The position numbers and the translations under genes were made by a program. 64,000 nucleotides of DNA, taken from NCBI GenBank assembly GCA_964030475.1, contig CAXIPT010000003.1, forward strand, positions 11,424,295 to 11,488,294, read 5' to 3'. This document shows positions 13,734 through 24,750 of the stretch, one piece after another. How positions within the stretch are numbered: the stretch's first letter is position 1; every line of letters begins with the position of its first letter. This stretch comes from Tethya wilhelma (lineage: Eukaryota > Porifera > Demospongiae > Tethyida > Tethyidae). The notes under the pieces were generated by a model. It had not been told where the DNA came from, did not search any database, and saw nothing but the letters and a program-made list of their open reading frames with translations.

Positions 13734-15479
13734 GAGTGAGTGTGCGTGTGAGTGAGTGAGTGCAGTGAGGATGTGAGGGTGTGAGGGTGTGATGGTGTGA
13801 GGGTCTTACCAGTCCGCTACTCAGAAGGTAGTAGTCGTCATTACTGACTATCATACCGGGATAAGAGGAAAAGACTTGTCGATGACCAGGTATGATGTCA
13901 TCTAGTGTGTACATCATAAAAACAAAAACATTCAAAATTAGTACAGGTATTTGACAAACTTTCATCTTATATATATTTTTTCCAGTAATAATATTATGCT
14001 TCTATTTTTAAAGATTGTGACAATCAGAAGTTGCTTACTTCCACTTGAACTGTCTCTAAACTTGAGATCGTAGTGTTTGAATATCCTGATCATACTGTTG
14101 TAGTCTTCCCACGTGTCATGTGACACATACAGCTCCTCGTTGCCAGGGAGGACTTTAATGAGAGCAGAGCACGACCCGGAACCAAGAATACGACGATGAT
14201 TACGAGGTTGTTGGAAAGGGGCATCCCCGTAATAATTGTCATCACCACCAAGAGCTGACTCCAGATCTTCCAGATCACCTTGAATATTGAGCATCCTAGA
14301 AAATGTATCAAAATGGAAAATAGATGAAGTGGAGAATTATTTTTGACTCAAAATTGGATTTGTACGCCTGCACGATTCCCATGCTAATGTGAACAAGAGA
14401 ATAAAGATAAAACTCACAAGAAAGCTCCTTCTGGAAGCTCTTCTAAACCAGATCCCTTGTAGCCGTCCATCAGACCAGAGAGCTGTTTATACCAGAGAAA
14501 AACCTGTTAAAAAAAAAAAAAATGAACACAGACCTCTTAAAGTATTATATTGTTTTTACACCAAGGTCCAATAATTATATATACATGTACCTGGTACAAA
14601 TAAGCTGGCCAATTCAAGCAATAGTTGACATAGATTTGTAGAAGCATCAGCATGGCAAAGAGAGATCGAAATAGAAAACGACAATTCAATCCCCAAAACA
14701 CAACATAAACTGTCAACAACTTACGACTCATCGTGAGCTGCTTATCAAACAGGGAGTCGACAAATTTTGTATTATTTTGAATAAAACTGCTCAGCTTGTC
14801 ACAGTAGCTGGAAGGAGAGGCGCAGTAATCAGCCATGGTGTTCTTCCACTGCAAGAGGATGAGCTCAGCTGTGAGATTGGCCTCCAGTTTACCGGCCAGC
14901 TCAGCGATCTCTTCATCAGTGGCAACTTGCTGACCACTGTCAGGTCGAAGGTCACGAACCTCCAAGAAAGACCATCTACATGCAATCATATTACAACAAA
15001 ATGTACTACACTCAGGTTACTATTAAATAAAGACAAAGGTACAAACAGACAAGTTAGTCTGGCATATCCAGACCCTATACATGCGCACTGGATCGATATG
15101 CCAGACTACAGACACGCACACTCTTTGAAATATATTTAAATGTGTGTACTGCCAGAACATTGAATTAATGGCTTGTAAAAACAGTATAAATGCACCACAA
15201 AAGAATGAAGACAGTCTGTATCACCTATGGTAACACCGTAGTTAACCCATAGATATTTACACGGTGTCTATTGACAGTCACCTGCCCTCACCCAGTGATG
15301 TTAATGGTGTTGTTGAAGCTTGCTGCGATGATAGCATCAGAATGAGGACCCTCCACTATTACGTGCTCTCCAGTAGCTGTTTTGACGCCAGAAAGGACTC
15401 TGTTGCTCAATAAAGCACTTGCTTGGAGACTAAAGGCGCTCCAAACAGCCAGAAACAGAGTAGCTATGTTGAAGTACAT
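10916..15479 (-). CDS. PLBD: Phospholipase B-like lysosomal hydrolase (complete)
   Basis: Twelve minus-strand exons join in perfect phase to 564 residues: 15292-15479, 14725-14975, 14591-14604, 14418-14503, 14039-14295, 13810-13901, 13530-13687, 13027-13122, 12394-12465, 11839-11991, 11276-11435 and 10916-11083. A signal peptide ([20 protein letters not shown]) leads. Family hallmarks are [27 protein letters not shown] (the Cys is the expected N-terminal nucleophile after self-cleavage), [58 protein letters not shown] and HRRHGGTD. The length fits PLBD1/PLBD2 (550-590); I cannot choose between them. These are lysosomal Ntn-hydrolase-fold proteins. Exon 3 is a 14-nt microexon, required to restore the frame and to give the conserved SPYLYQV segment. 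The start at 15479 is preferred over 15506 because it places the signal peptide at the N-terminus. Several introns carry MITEs and microsatellites. Confidence 0.93.
11463..11654. mobile_element. TTAA-flanked MITE with ~35-bp perfect terminal inverted repeats
   Basis: The left end (AAGGTTACTATTAATTGCGG, continuing CAACTAATTTTAGCG) is repeated exactly in reverse at the right end. TTAA lies at each border (11463-11466, 11651-11654). The 190-bp element has no ORF and lies in a PLBD intron. A related end (CAGGTTACTATTAA) appears near 15014. Confidence 0.8.
11680..11739. mobile_element. Foldback MITE, TAGCCTYG family (60 bp)
   Basis: TAGCCTTGTTCCCAGACTCC pairs with GGAGTCTGAGAACGAGGCTA around a short spacer. 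It lies in a PLBD intron beside the previous MITE. Confidence 0.75.
12517..12802 (-). mobile_element. Fragmentary copy of the ~1-kb element
   Basis: Pieces of the element's right end (AAAATAAGCAGTGTAGGAATGGGC, CATGTCTCAATTTCGG) and of its left end (TTTTGTATTGTGTCTATGGG, ACAGTCGGCCCATTCCTAC) are present with the middle deleted. It lies in the PLBD intron before a minisatellite. Confidence 0.65.
12803..13012. repeat. 7-bp minisatellite (GCAGTAY / CACAGTG variants)
   Basis: A run of about 25-30 units of a 7-mer begins as alternating GCAGTAT and GCAGTAC and drifts to ACAGTGC/CACAGTG. It stays open in several frames on both strands only because of its periodicity. It ends about 15 bp from the 5' splice site of PLBD exon 8. 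Confidence 0.85.
13688..13740. repeat. (GT)n microsatellite forming a splice acceptor
   Basis: Read on the minus strand this is a CA run ending in CAG at the 3' splice site of PLBD exon 7 (exon upper border 13687). Confidence 0.85.
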
Positions 15480-15588
15480 CTTTGTGTGAGGGGGATGCGT
15501 GCGCACATGTGTACATTACGGTACGGGTCGTCAAATGCGTTTATTTGACCTTTGAACTTTACCGAGTTTGGGTGTTCGCTTGGAAAAA
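15480..15588. promoter_or_regulatory. Bidirectional promoter, PLBD / ANKFY1
   Basis: Only 109 bp separate the PLBD ATG (15479, minus) from the ANKFY1 ATG (15589, plus), so both 5' UTRs and core promoters must share this spacer. No TATA box is evident. Confidence 0.6.
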
Positions 15589-15952
15589 ATGGCCGCTTCC
15601 ACAAGTAAGTTGTCTAGCTTTCGTTTGCTATTGTCTGTGTTATTCTTTACTTGCGTCAGTCAGCTGTATAGTTCTGTTGTTGCTTGTCATTAATGCAAAC
15701 CTTACGAGCCTTCTAGAAAATCCTGTAAGTATATACATGCAGTTAGAAATTTATGGGCGGGCTTCTGGCAGTTCTGGGTAGCTGGGTATACAGATAGATA
15801 TATATGCAGGCTTCACGTTTGTAGTACCTTGTAGGTACAGAGCTTAATGCAGATGTGGGTTGTGCAATATTGCAGCAGGATGTGATTTGTAGGCATGATG
15901 GCTGATTCTTGTATGCAAATAAATTTTATTTTCACTACTATCAGCACTAGCA

Positions 15953-16014
<62 letters not shown>

Positions 16015-16246
16015 ATGATGCGGCTAAGCTCCAACAACACTTGGACCTCCTGAGAGAAGAGTATGTCAAACTTCAACAGAGGTACTCTGACCTCGAGCAG
16101 AAATACACACGAGCCATTGCAACATCGGGCAATGTGGGACCGGATCACTTTGTGTCGAAACTGCTCAAACTGGTTTCTGACTTGTATGACAAGTCATTGT
16201 ACAGGTACAGCGTTATATATATAACTTTACACACACACACACATAT

Positions 16247-16298
<52 letters not shown>

Positions 16299-17248
16299 AC
16301 GCACACACACACACACACACAGTGACATTGACATCATTCTAGCCGATCGTAAAATGCCTGGTCATCGTTTCGTCCTAGCCACTCGCAGTCGACGCTGGAA
16401 TCAAGACGAGACCCTTACCTCGACCTCTGAACTTGATTTCAGTCACATGACACCTTTCGTAGCGGCTAGCATGATTCGCTGGGTGTACACGGATTCAATC
16501 ATTCTTCCTTCCGAGCAGGCGGCCATGATTGAGCTCCTGGGAGCCTCTAACAAGTACTATCTAGTGGAGCTGAAGGAAAAGTAAGTGATTTGTGGAGGTC
16601 TTGGGTTTGATTCCTAGCTGAATATGCCCTCTGCTTAGTCTGCTAGCTGATTGGAGAAATTTTGCTTTGAAAATGAATATTAGTATGTGTTTTCAAGCCT
16701 TATTTTTTACCATAACATTATGAAAATTTAATATAAGCAGTAGGTGGTTGTTTACAGTGCGTATGAAACAGTGACAGATTGTTTTCTGTTGAGACATCTT
16801 GTCGTTTTACACATACATGACTATTGAATGCACAGTTACTGAGTACTTACAGGTACACTAGCTGTACTTGTATATACAAAAAATATTGTGCAAAGTATGT
16901 GAAGTTTGTGAAGTATATTGTGTAAAGTTGATGTGTCTATTTTGATGCTAGCCATACTGTCTATCATACATGCCTGTAGTATACACAAGAAGCTTTACAT
17001 CTTCAAAAAGCCCACTTCATAAGTGATATTTTATCACAACAGAAACTAGCTCATAACCTCCTGACCAATATTGTTTGTAGAACCTAATGCATTAATTCAT
17101 ATCCTCTCATGACATCATCTTCAGATGTGAACAGGCTCTTATCTCAAGTGTGACTGTTCGTAACTGCATCAAGCTCTACCAGACGTCAGAAGAACACAGT
17201 GCATCAGCCTTGAAGAAGTACTGCCTTCAAATGATATCCAGCCACTGG
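15589..17248 (+). CDS. ANKFY1: Rabankyrin-5 (ANKFY1)-like protein, N-terminal BTB part only
   Basis: Four exons join in phase: 15589-15604, 16015-16204, 16323-16580 and 17125-17248 (196 residues). A short coiled coil (LDLLREEYVKLQQRYSDLEQ) is followed by a BTB domain (SDIDIILADRKMPGHRFVLA, AASMIRWVYTD) and the start of a BACK-like region (VRNCIKLYQTSEEHSASALK, ISSHW). This order and wording match the N-terminus of ANKFY1, a Rab5 effector on early endosomes that works in macropinocytosis. Human ANKFY1 is ~1,170 residues with ~20 ankyrin repeats and a FYVE finger. None of those can be found downstream before the RTK cluster begins. After TGG at 17248 a GTTAGT donor is present; if it were not used, a stop follows two codons later. 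The gene is therefore either cut by rearrangement or broken by an assembly join. Confidence 0.85.
15955..16012. repeat. (TC)n microsatellite serving as polypyrimidine tract
   Basis: The TC run ends directly in CAG, the acceptor of ANKFY1 exon 2 (starts 16015). A second TC run plus a CA run (about 16247-16320) does the same for exon 3 (starts 16323). Confidence 0.9.
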
Positions 17249-18074
17249 GTTAGTTGAGCTACTAATGTATATGCATTTATCAGGAGGGTAGGAAGGTTCC
17301 CCTGAGATTTTCAAACCTACCAGTCCTAGTTCTCAAGGCTAGGCACCTGAGTGGCTGAGTGGCTAGAGAAAGAGTATCAATAATGTATACGTACATCATG
17401 ATATCTTGTTTATAACACAAACTCATTTGAACGGCTTTGTGATCAGCACCGATTTGAGTTATTGTCAGTCAAAACAAAATATTGAAGACCAAATCAAGGT
17501 GGTTTAAAGACAAATTGTGTCTCCAAGCACACAGATAAACACCACCAAACCACTGTACTGACCAAGGATACTTTCATGCCCACACATAATAGTTGCCCAT
17601 AGTTGCCCATAGTTGCCAGACTCACCATACTGTGCCGTAAGCGCCAGTTCCTATGGGACTCAACTCCTGGTACTTTGTAGGCACTTCCCATACCGTCTTG
17701 AACAGCTCCACTCGGTAGAAGCCTTCCTTCAAAGGTCGTTCGCTCAAGGGGGTGGCCATTTTCAACTCAGCTGCTGCGCTCTGGTGTGGCACTTCCTTTG
17801 AGGGGGTGGAGTCAATTTGCTTCCGGACAGTAATGACGTCATGGTATCTCTGCGAGCATGCCTAGCGCCTGAGGATTTTATTAATTATTGGAAACTTCCT
17901 ACAGCAAACCAAATCATCCAAGTAAGCTAGTGAGATGATTCAGACAAGATGATTGCTAAACTACAAGGTTGTAAATCTACTCATCTGTGGATGATGCTAT
18001 ACTATATCACTTGATCAGTTTCAAATTTCAGTTACTATTGCAGCATTTAGTACAATGCTAAAGCCAATGAATGG
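17249..18074. other. Spacer between ANKFY1 fragment and RTK1, with a fossil first exon
   Basis: No ankyrin-repeat exon is readable. At 17949-18011 an ATG frame (residues MIAKLQGCKSTHLWMMLYY) is homologous to the first coding exons of RTK3 (29791-29863) and RTK4 (36823-36889), but its 5' splice donor is gone and a TGA follows. A TAATGACGTCATGGTAT sequence lies at 17831-17847. Confidence 0.6.
17834..17841. promoter_or_regulatory. CRE/ATF palindrome TGACGTCA upstream of RTK1
   Basis: The perfect TGACGTCA is embedded in TAATGACGTCATGGTAT. The same 17 bases occur upstream of RTK3 (29669-29685), and a variant (TGCCGTCATGG) occurs upstream of RTK4 at 36750. Conservation among paralogous promoters supports a regulatory role. 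Confidence 0.5.
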
Positions 18075-21000
18075 ATGGTATTTGAGACAATGATATACTT
18101 TATTATGATTGTATTCTACATTCTTTCAGTAATACTTTGTTTGACAATGTGTACTGCTTTCTCTGACGTGAACTGCTCTGAGGGGTCTGGGAATGGATCT
18201 GGTGGGTCTCTCTTCCGTGAGATCTCTGCAGAGAACAACAACACAAGGTATCCTACAGCCCATTCACACCAATATTAGTGTGATTAGTAGGGAGCCAAAA
18301 AGATCACAGTTAGGTAAGGTAAAGTGGGGCCAGCTATTTCGAATAGTGGGACATGTAATTCCAACGTCATAGTGCTAGCTATAATAATTATTTCTCTGCA
18401 ATGATAATTAGACATTTTGTAGAGTAGCACTTGATGTTTATATTTCTCTTTTATTTAATGGTATCAGATGAGAATTTTACATATTTTGTTCTTCTTCACT
18501 CACTTTTGAAATATCCCCATGTTACCTTTCGTACTGAGTAATTGTTGTTCACAAAAATATTGTTGGGTCGTTAATTTTTATCGACCCATACGGTAGCATG
18601 TATAGTAAGAAACTGACCATAGACACAATATTGTAAAATGTTCATCTGTCATGGAATAAAGTGTCCCCTGGAGTAATTGTCCGCCCAGACGTGTACAATT
18701 TAATCCAGAGTAAAGTGTCCCCCTGTCTTCCTGCTCCGGAGTAAGTTGTCCCCCTTTTTTTTTTTTTTTTTTTGGCACATGATTACTTCATTTTTTATGC
18801 CCAACTCTTGGCCAGCAGTCCAGCCTGTTTAAGTTACCTGTCTGTTATAATTTACTCCACTGCTTAGCCAACTGATAGTACTATATATTGTACAGATCAT
18901 TGCATTTATGACACTGAGTATGAGGGATCAAGAATAAAAATGAAGTAGTCATGTGCTGAAATTGAGACATGCCTTGTTCCTTTTTATCACACTTCCCATT
19001 CCTAGACTACATATATTTTTTTACTACTTATATTATGATAGCACTTCAATCCATAACAGTGCCTGAACTTTCAAGTATGCCCACAATGTCATGTACATGC
19101 ATGTGAGTGTTTTTGTTAGGTAATGTTATATGACATTATTTAATGAATTGAAGGAAATGCTCAATAGAATGAATGAGTACAAATGCCACATACCAATTTG
19201 GTTGACTAATTGGGCATAATTGGTATCAGCTAACATGAAGCAACTCTTGAAGATCTGCTACTAGCACTCCTACTTTTTGTAAGGATTGACTAGCCTCTGA
19301 TCTGAGCCAGCCCACTATGTACCTTAGTGTTGAAAAAAGTAGTAAAAGTTTTATAAAAATGAGCAGTGGTAGGAATGGCTATAAAAAATAAGGAAATGAG
19401 GCAATTAAGATTCTGAACTCTAGCACATGTACTATACTATACTTACAAAAATGTTAAGCTTGATGTTTGAAATCTTGAATCATTATTTCTATTTAGAGTC
19501 CACTAATACACAAATTAATTTTAACGTACTGATATCACACTGAGGATACTACAAGCACCTCACTTCGATGTTAAAAATCTACTAAGTCTTACTATATAAT
19601 ACTGGCAGGACATGCATGACATGTTATTGGATATATTAAATTATAATATTATGGAAACTGAAATGAAGTAGCTAGTCGATGTGCCAGAGTCTTGGCTTGT
19701 TTCCTTACTTTTTACATCACTGCCCATTTCTACACTGCATGCTCATTTTTATGAAAAAATTACTATAAATATTATACTTGTAAAACTTTAAAGCCACCTA
19801 CATTTTACTGCATGGGTTTTTGTACAGTTGTTTTTTTTTGTTTGTTTTTATTGTCATTTTGTTTACTTCACTTATAGGTGTTTACCTACAAAAGATTTTG
19901 TAGATGCTAATCTAATTCTAGATGTCTGCTTGGAATATCTTCCAATTAATAAATGTTTCTTCTACAACTATACAACAGAGTATAATATCCTGAAACAAGA
20001 TCTAAGCAACTTTAACAGAGCGTTGTCAAGTAACATAGCATCACCATACTGCATAGATGTTCTCAGAGCTTACATCTGTAACTATGCCTATCCTGGATGT
20101 AATCCCTTTAATGGGCTGCCTCAGGGCATTTGCTCAGCCGAATGCGAGCACTTTGTTCACAATACTGAATGTAGACAGAATTTTGAAATTGTGTTTCAAG
20201 TCATTGGAGCATCAAGTCGAACTGTTTTTACTGCCAGAAATGACTGTACCGACACAGTACAGTTTACTGGAGTGAGGAATCTTGACCCACATGATTGCTT
20301 TAATATCACAGGTACCATAATATTATTATGAATAATATTATTATTATGATAGGAAAACTTAATGGTACATTTTGTGATGAGGTGAGTACTATACTGAATT
20401 ATTTGTTTTTGTCCAGAGCTGCTTACAGTGGAACGGCCCTCAGGGATGATCAGTACAGGAGGTACATTGAGTGGTGAAGGAACAGATACAACTCTCATAG
20501 CAACAGTGACTCCAGTTGCTTTGGTTGTGATTACTGTTGTACTCATTCTGAGTGGGGTTGGCTTGTGTGTGTGGAAGAAGAGGAAGTACACATACAAGAA
20601 AAGAAGAGAAACCAATCAGATATCACTGCAGACATCACCAAGGTAATGTGGCAAGACTACAAAGTTCAGTTGTAATTGGTCATGATCAATTTACATAAAT
20701 TATCCTGTAGATTATGTCCATAATTATTACTTCACAATGTCAAGACTGCTATTCGTACTTACTTAAATTTTTTTCTTATTCTATTTAGCTACCACTATTC
20801 ACTAGAGTTAGAAGGTAAGAAAAATTAACTATGAGTGATTGTTAGGTTCACTTTATGTTTAATGCCTATGTTATGATAGGACATAGTTTTACAATTCCAG
20901 GACCAGGAGGTGGTATCTTACAAAAGCAATCAATTTTATCAGTTCAAACTGTGGACCAGAATGACTACTGCAATATTAATAGTATCCATCAAGAGCTGTT

Positions 21001-22540
21001 GATACACTCAGTGAACCTAAAAGTGCTGGAGCCAGTAGGACAAGGTATTGGCATATAAGTTGGTTTTGTTTGAACTGATTTAAGTATATTCCACAGGTGA
21101 ATTCGGAGTAGTTTACAAAGGTCACTTGCTCAAAGATCTTGGTCAAGTTGTAATTGGAGTTGTGGCCATCAAAACGTTGAAAGGTTTGTATCGGCTAAAA
21201 AAATTTTCTTCAAAACTACTTCAATAAATTGCTCTCACTATTACGTACACACATATACAATCGTGGCCATATAGGATTCTTTGACAAGAAACTGGTAGAG
21301 GATCTCCTTGAAGAGTGTCTCAAAATGCAGGACTTTGATCATCCCAATGTGCTCTCTCTGACTGGTGTCTGTTTGGATGGTGGACAAACTCCCTTTCTTG
21401 TCATGCCCTTCATGACCAATGGCAGTCTTCTTTCTTACCTCAGAAGAGAATCTCAGAACCTTACTGTTACTGTAGCTACTGATACCAGCTGCTCAGACGA
21501 GTCCTATAAAGAAATTGTAGGCAAAACTATTACAATGCCATAATATAAATCAGTAATTTTCATTGAATTTTAAATTGGTGTACTCTGGAATTGTTTAAGT
21601 TACCAAAATTCATTATTGTGAGGTGCTATAGTTTCTTGTGGCATAATTGCACATGCATGCATGCAGATACTTTAATTATTTTGCTGTACGTCAATACTTA
21701 TTTTTTTATGAAACTTAGATGAGTGTTACACTCAAGCGCCTCACTTCTATGTGCTTTCAAGTTGCTAAAGGAATGGAGTATATCGCCAGCAAGAGAATCA
21801 TCCATCGTGATTTGGCAGCCAGGAACTGCATGTATGTTGCTCATTGTGTGTTGATATTGCATTAGATCTGTTCATGGCAGTGAACCTTTTTCCTTTTTAA
21901 ATTACAGGATTGATATAAATTTTTTGATAAAAGTAGCTGATTTTGGTCTCTCTGAGCAGCTGGAATCAAAGGACTACTTCAGACAAGATCTACAAGAAGT
22001 TATTAAACTTCCTGTCAAGTGGCTAGCACCAGAGTCTTTAAAGCAATACCTCTTTTCAGAAAAATCAGACATTGTAAGTAATGTGGATGTATGTACTGTC
22101 TGAAATGAATGTCGAATTGTTTTGTATACTTCTTCAATGTACATACATCACAACAGTGGAGCTTTGGTGTGACATGCTGGGAGATTTTCAGTGCTGGACA
22201 AGTGCCTTATGTAGAGATTAAACCAACAGAGTTGCTGGCTAAACTTGAGAGTGGATACAGGATGAAGAAACCAACAAATGCAGCTTGTACAGATGAAATG
22301 TATGGGCATAATTATTAATCTTGTGATTATTCATGATCAATGGAATTTTCTACTTTTTTTAGTTATGATTTGTTGATGCATCAATGTTGGAAGGCCAGCC
22401 CAATTGATCGTCCTACGTTCTCTAACCTAGTTAAAGATCTTTCCCTAGTGTTGGAATCGATGGCTGGCTACCTTCACATAGGAGCATTTGATCAGGAACA
22501 GTCAGTGGAATCAAATATGAACAATGTGGATGAGAACTAG
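18075..22540 (+). CDS. RTK1: Frizzled-like CRD receptor tyrosine kinase
   Basis: Exons 18075-18247, 19878-20311, 20417-20642, 20789-20814, 20901-21044, 21097-21183, 21275-21516, 21719-21831, 21908-22073, 22157-22299 and 22363-22540 join in phase to 643 residues. A signal peptide ([20 protein letters not shown]) and a Ser/Gly-rich stretch precede a Cys-rich domain with [18 protein letters not shown] and [11 protein letters not shown], resembling the second half of a Frizzled/CRD. A transmembrane helix ([20 protein letters not shown]) with a basic stop-transfer follows. The kinase has [49 protein letters not shown] and [18 protein letters not shown], so all catalytic residues are present. The catalytic wording is closest to Axl/Mer/Tyro3 and Met kinases. 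Its first exon differs from its paralogues: the frame starts inside former intron sequence. Tail to tail with TKL1, 107 bp away. Ligand unknown. Confidence 0.88.
18541..19050. mobile_element. Decayed copies of the ~1-kb/400-bp element in RTK1 intron 1
   Basis: 18600-18650 resembles the element's left end (CATAGACACAATATTGTAAAAT). 18771-19040 is a diverged foldback with GGCACATGATTACTTCATTT and GAAGTAGTCATGTGCTGAAA arms. Between them are three imperfect GGAGTAA-GTGTCCCC repeats. Further scraps lie at about 19340-19390 and 19660-19770. Confidence 0.55.
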
Positions 22541-22647
22541 CCAATTTTCAGGAATTTTATAACTAGTTATAACTGTACCACAGGCTTTTTAAATTAAACC
22601 ACGATACAATAGGTATTGTTCTCCACACAAACACTATAATTCAGTTA

Positions 22648-24750
22648 CTATACATTTATTTTAAGAAAAGAAGTTAACTCCATTGTAGCAGGGTCTAGGG
22701 ATTCCCATTCCTCTAAAAACTGTCCAGCAGTTGGTCTTCTCTCAGTGTCTTTCTCCCAGCAACGGGTGAGAAGACTGGCCACACCCACTGACAACTCATC
22801 AACAGGTGGACGCATTGTTCCACATCTGACATTAGCCACCAGCTGCCTCTCATCAAGATCTTCGAATGGTTCCACTTCGACTATAACCTCAAATACAACC
22901 ATGCTCAGTGAATAGATGTCAGCTTGAAGCCGCTGTTTTGGTATGAGTATCTTTCCGCAGAGAATTTCAGGAGCTGAGTATCGTGGAGTGCCACCATTTG
23001 CAGCATCTCCTTGGAGCCTTTTGTCTACTTTGGATTGAGATGAGCTGCTGGCATTCTTGAGCATGCTCATACCAAAATCACTAAGTTTTGTGTTGTCATC
23101 TTTATCCAGTAGAACATTTGCACTCTTGAGATCTCCATGAGATATGGGTCCATCCTTGTGGGTATGGAGGTAAAGTAATGCACTTGCTATTTGAGTAACA
23201 ACTTTCTTCTTGCGTTCTTTTGGAAATTGAGCACCATCGACCAAAACAGCTTTGTGTAAGGTACGTATGAGGTATTCCATCACAATGCCATATTTGCCCT
23301 CTTCATCTACAATCCCAAACATTTGAACCACATTGGGATGTTGCAGTGCAGCAAATATTTGGACTTCTCTCATGAAACGCATCTTTCGACTACATGTTAT
23401 TATTTGTTGGTACTTCAATTTCTTGTAAGCAATTTCTCTACCTTTCCAAGTGCCTTTATGAACTTCTCCATAACTGCCACTTCCAATCACACTCTCTCTT
23501 GGCAAACAAAGCTCTTCATGAGGAATCTTCACAGCAGGAGATAATCGTGCGCAGAGTTGGTCTGCTTTTGCTGGTCTAAACTGACGAATACGACTAGTCT
23601 CTGATATAGGCTGAAATACAGTTACTGTTTCTGCAACTATTTGCTTGGTATTAAATCCCAGCCTTGGGTTACACAAAAACCTTTCCATTTCCTCACGAAA
23701 CGAGTCATTATCCAATGATTCATGTGGTAAATTAGGCACTCCTCTTGGTATGGCTCTTTTGTCTCTAGTACAGGGCAATGGTGGGTTGCTCTTGTGTAGT
23801 TTGGAACCTGCTACCTCTTGTTTAGGTTTGGCTGGAACTTTTCGTGAAGATTCACTTGCAGAAACAATAGTAGCTGCTCCCTCGTGAGTGTTAGTAGCTG
23901 GTCTCTGTGCACTTGATGGTGGCAGAACACGAACACCTCTAGATTCAACTCTGTGTGTGGTGCGGCATGATGGTACTACATGCTGTTTGTTAGTGGCAGG
24001 TATTTGCTGCTGAGGTCCACATGGTGTAAGTGGTCGCAGACAGTGTGAATTTGTTTCCATAAATGGTAGTGGGGATGAAGCTGTGTACACCTTCTGTGCA
24101 GGTATGATATGTGATGGTGCAATATATCGAGAAGGCTGGGCATTTTTTACTGTCACTTTGCCATTTTCATGAAGGATATGTGTTCCATATGGTTTTCCAA
24201 CTCGGCCTAGTTGTCTGTTTTGTTCATTGTCAACATAGCACGCCTTTCCCACAGCAGCACGGCTTGTTACCTTGGGACTGTTATCCGAATGATCTGTGAC
24301 TGTCACTTTGCCATTTTCATGAAGGATGTGTGTTCCATATGGTTTTCCAACTCGGCCTAGTTGTCTGTTTTGTTCATTGTCAATATAGCACCCCTTTCCC
24401 ACAGCAGCACAGCTTGCTACCTTGGGACTGCTAGCAGAATGATCTGTAACTGTCACTTTGCCATTTTAATGAAGGATGTGTGTTCCATATGGTTTTCCAA
24501 CTCGGCCTAGTTGTCTGTTTTGTTCATTGTCAACATAACATCCCTTTCCTACAGCATGGCTTGTTGTCCTGGGACTGTATGTAGGCAATGCTCTGGTAGC
24601 ACCTATTTGGCTACAGCTGTATTTACCACTAGAATAATTTGTGACAGTCGTCAATCCATTTTGACGAAGAACATGTGATCCATATGCCTGACCTACACGA
24701 CCCAGCCTTCTGTTTTGTGCATTGTCTACATAACACCCTCTTCGAGGCAT
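22648..24750 (-). pseudogene. TKL1: CYVDN-repeat TKL-like kinase with one in-frame stop
   Basis: A single uninterrupted minus-strand frame of 701 codons, broken only by TAA at 24466-24468. The N-terminus has four copies of a ~33-residue module (consensus GCYVDNEQNRQLGRVGKPYG, T/S-H-I/V-L, then NGKVTV). The last three are a tandem array with exact 150-bp period. The stop lies in copy 2 where copies 3 and 4 have GAA (HILHENG), so one base change explains it. A Pro/Ser-rich linker precedes a kinase domain: IGSGSYGEVHKGTW (G-loop), IAYKKLK (Lys), HGDLKSANVLLD (catalytic loop, HGD instead of HRD), LSDFGMS, YSAPEIL and LLTRCWEKDTERRPTAGQF. This is TKL-like Ser/Thr kinase sequence. The gene is intronless. 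The rest of the frame is clean, so this is a very young lesion, a polymorphism or a sequencing error. The module is not one I recognise. Confidence 0.8.
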
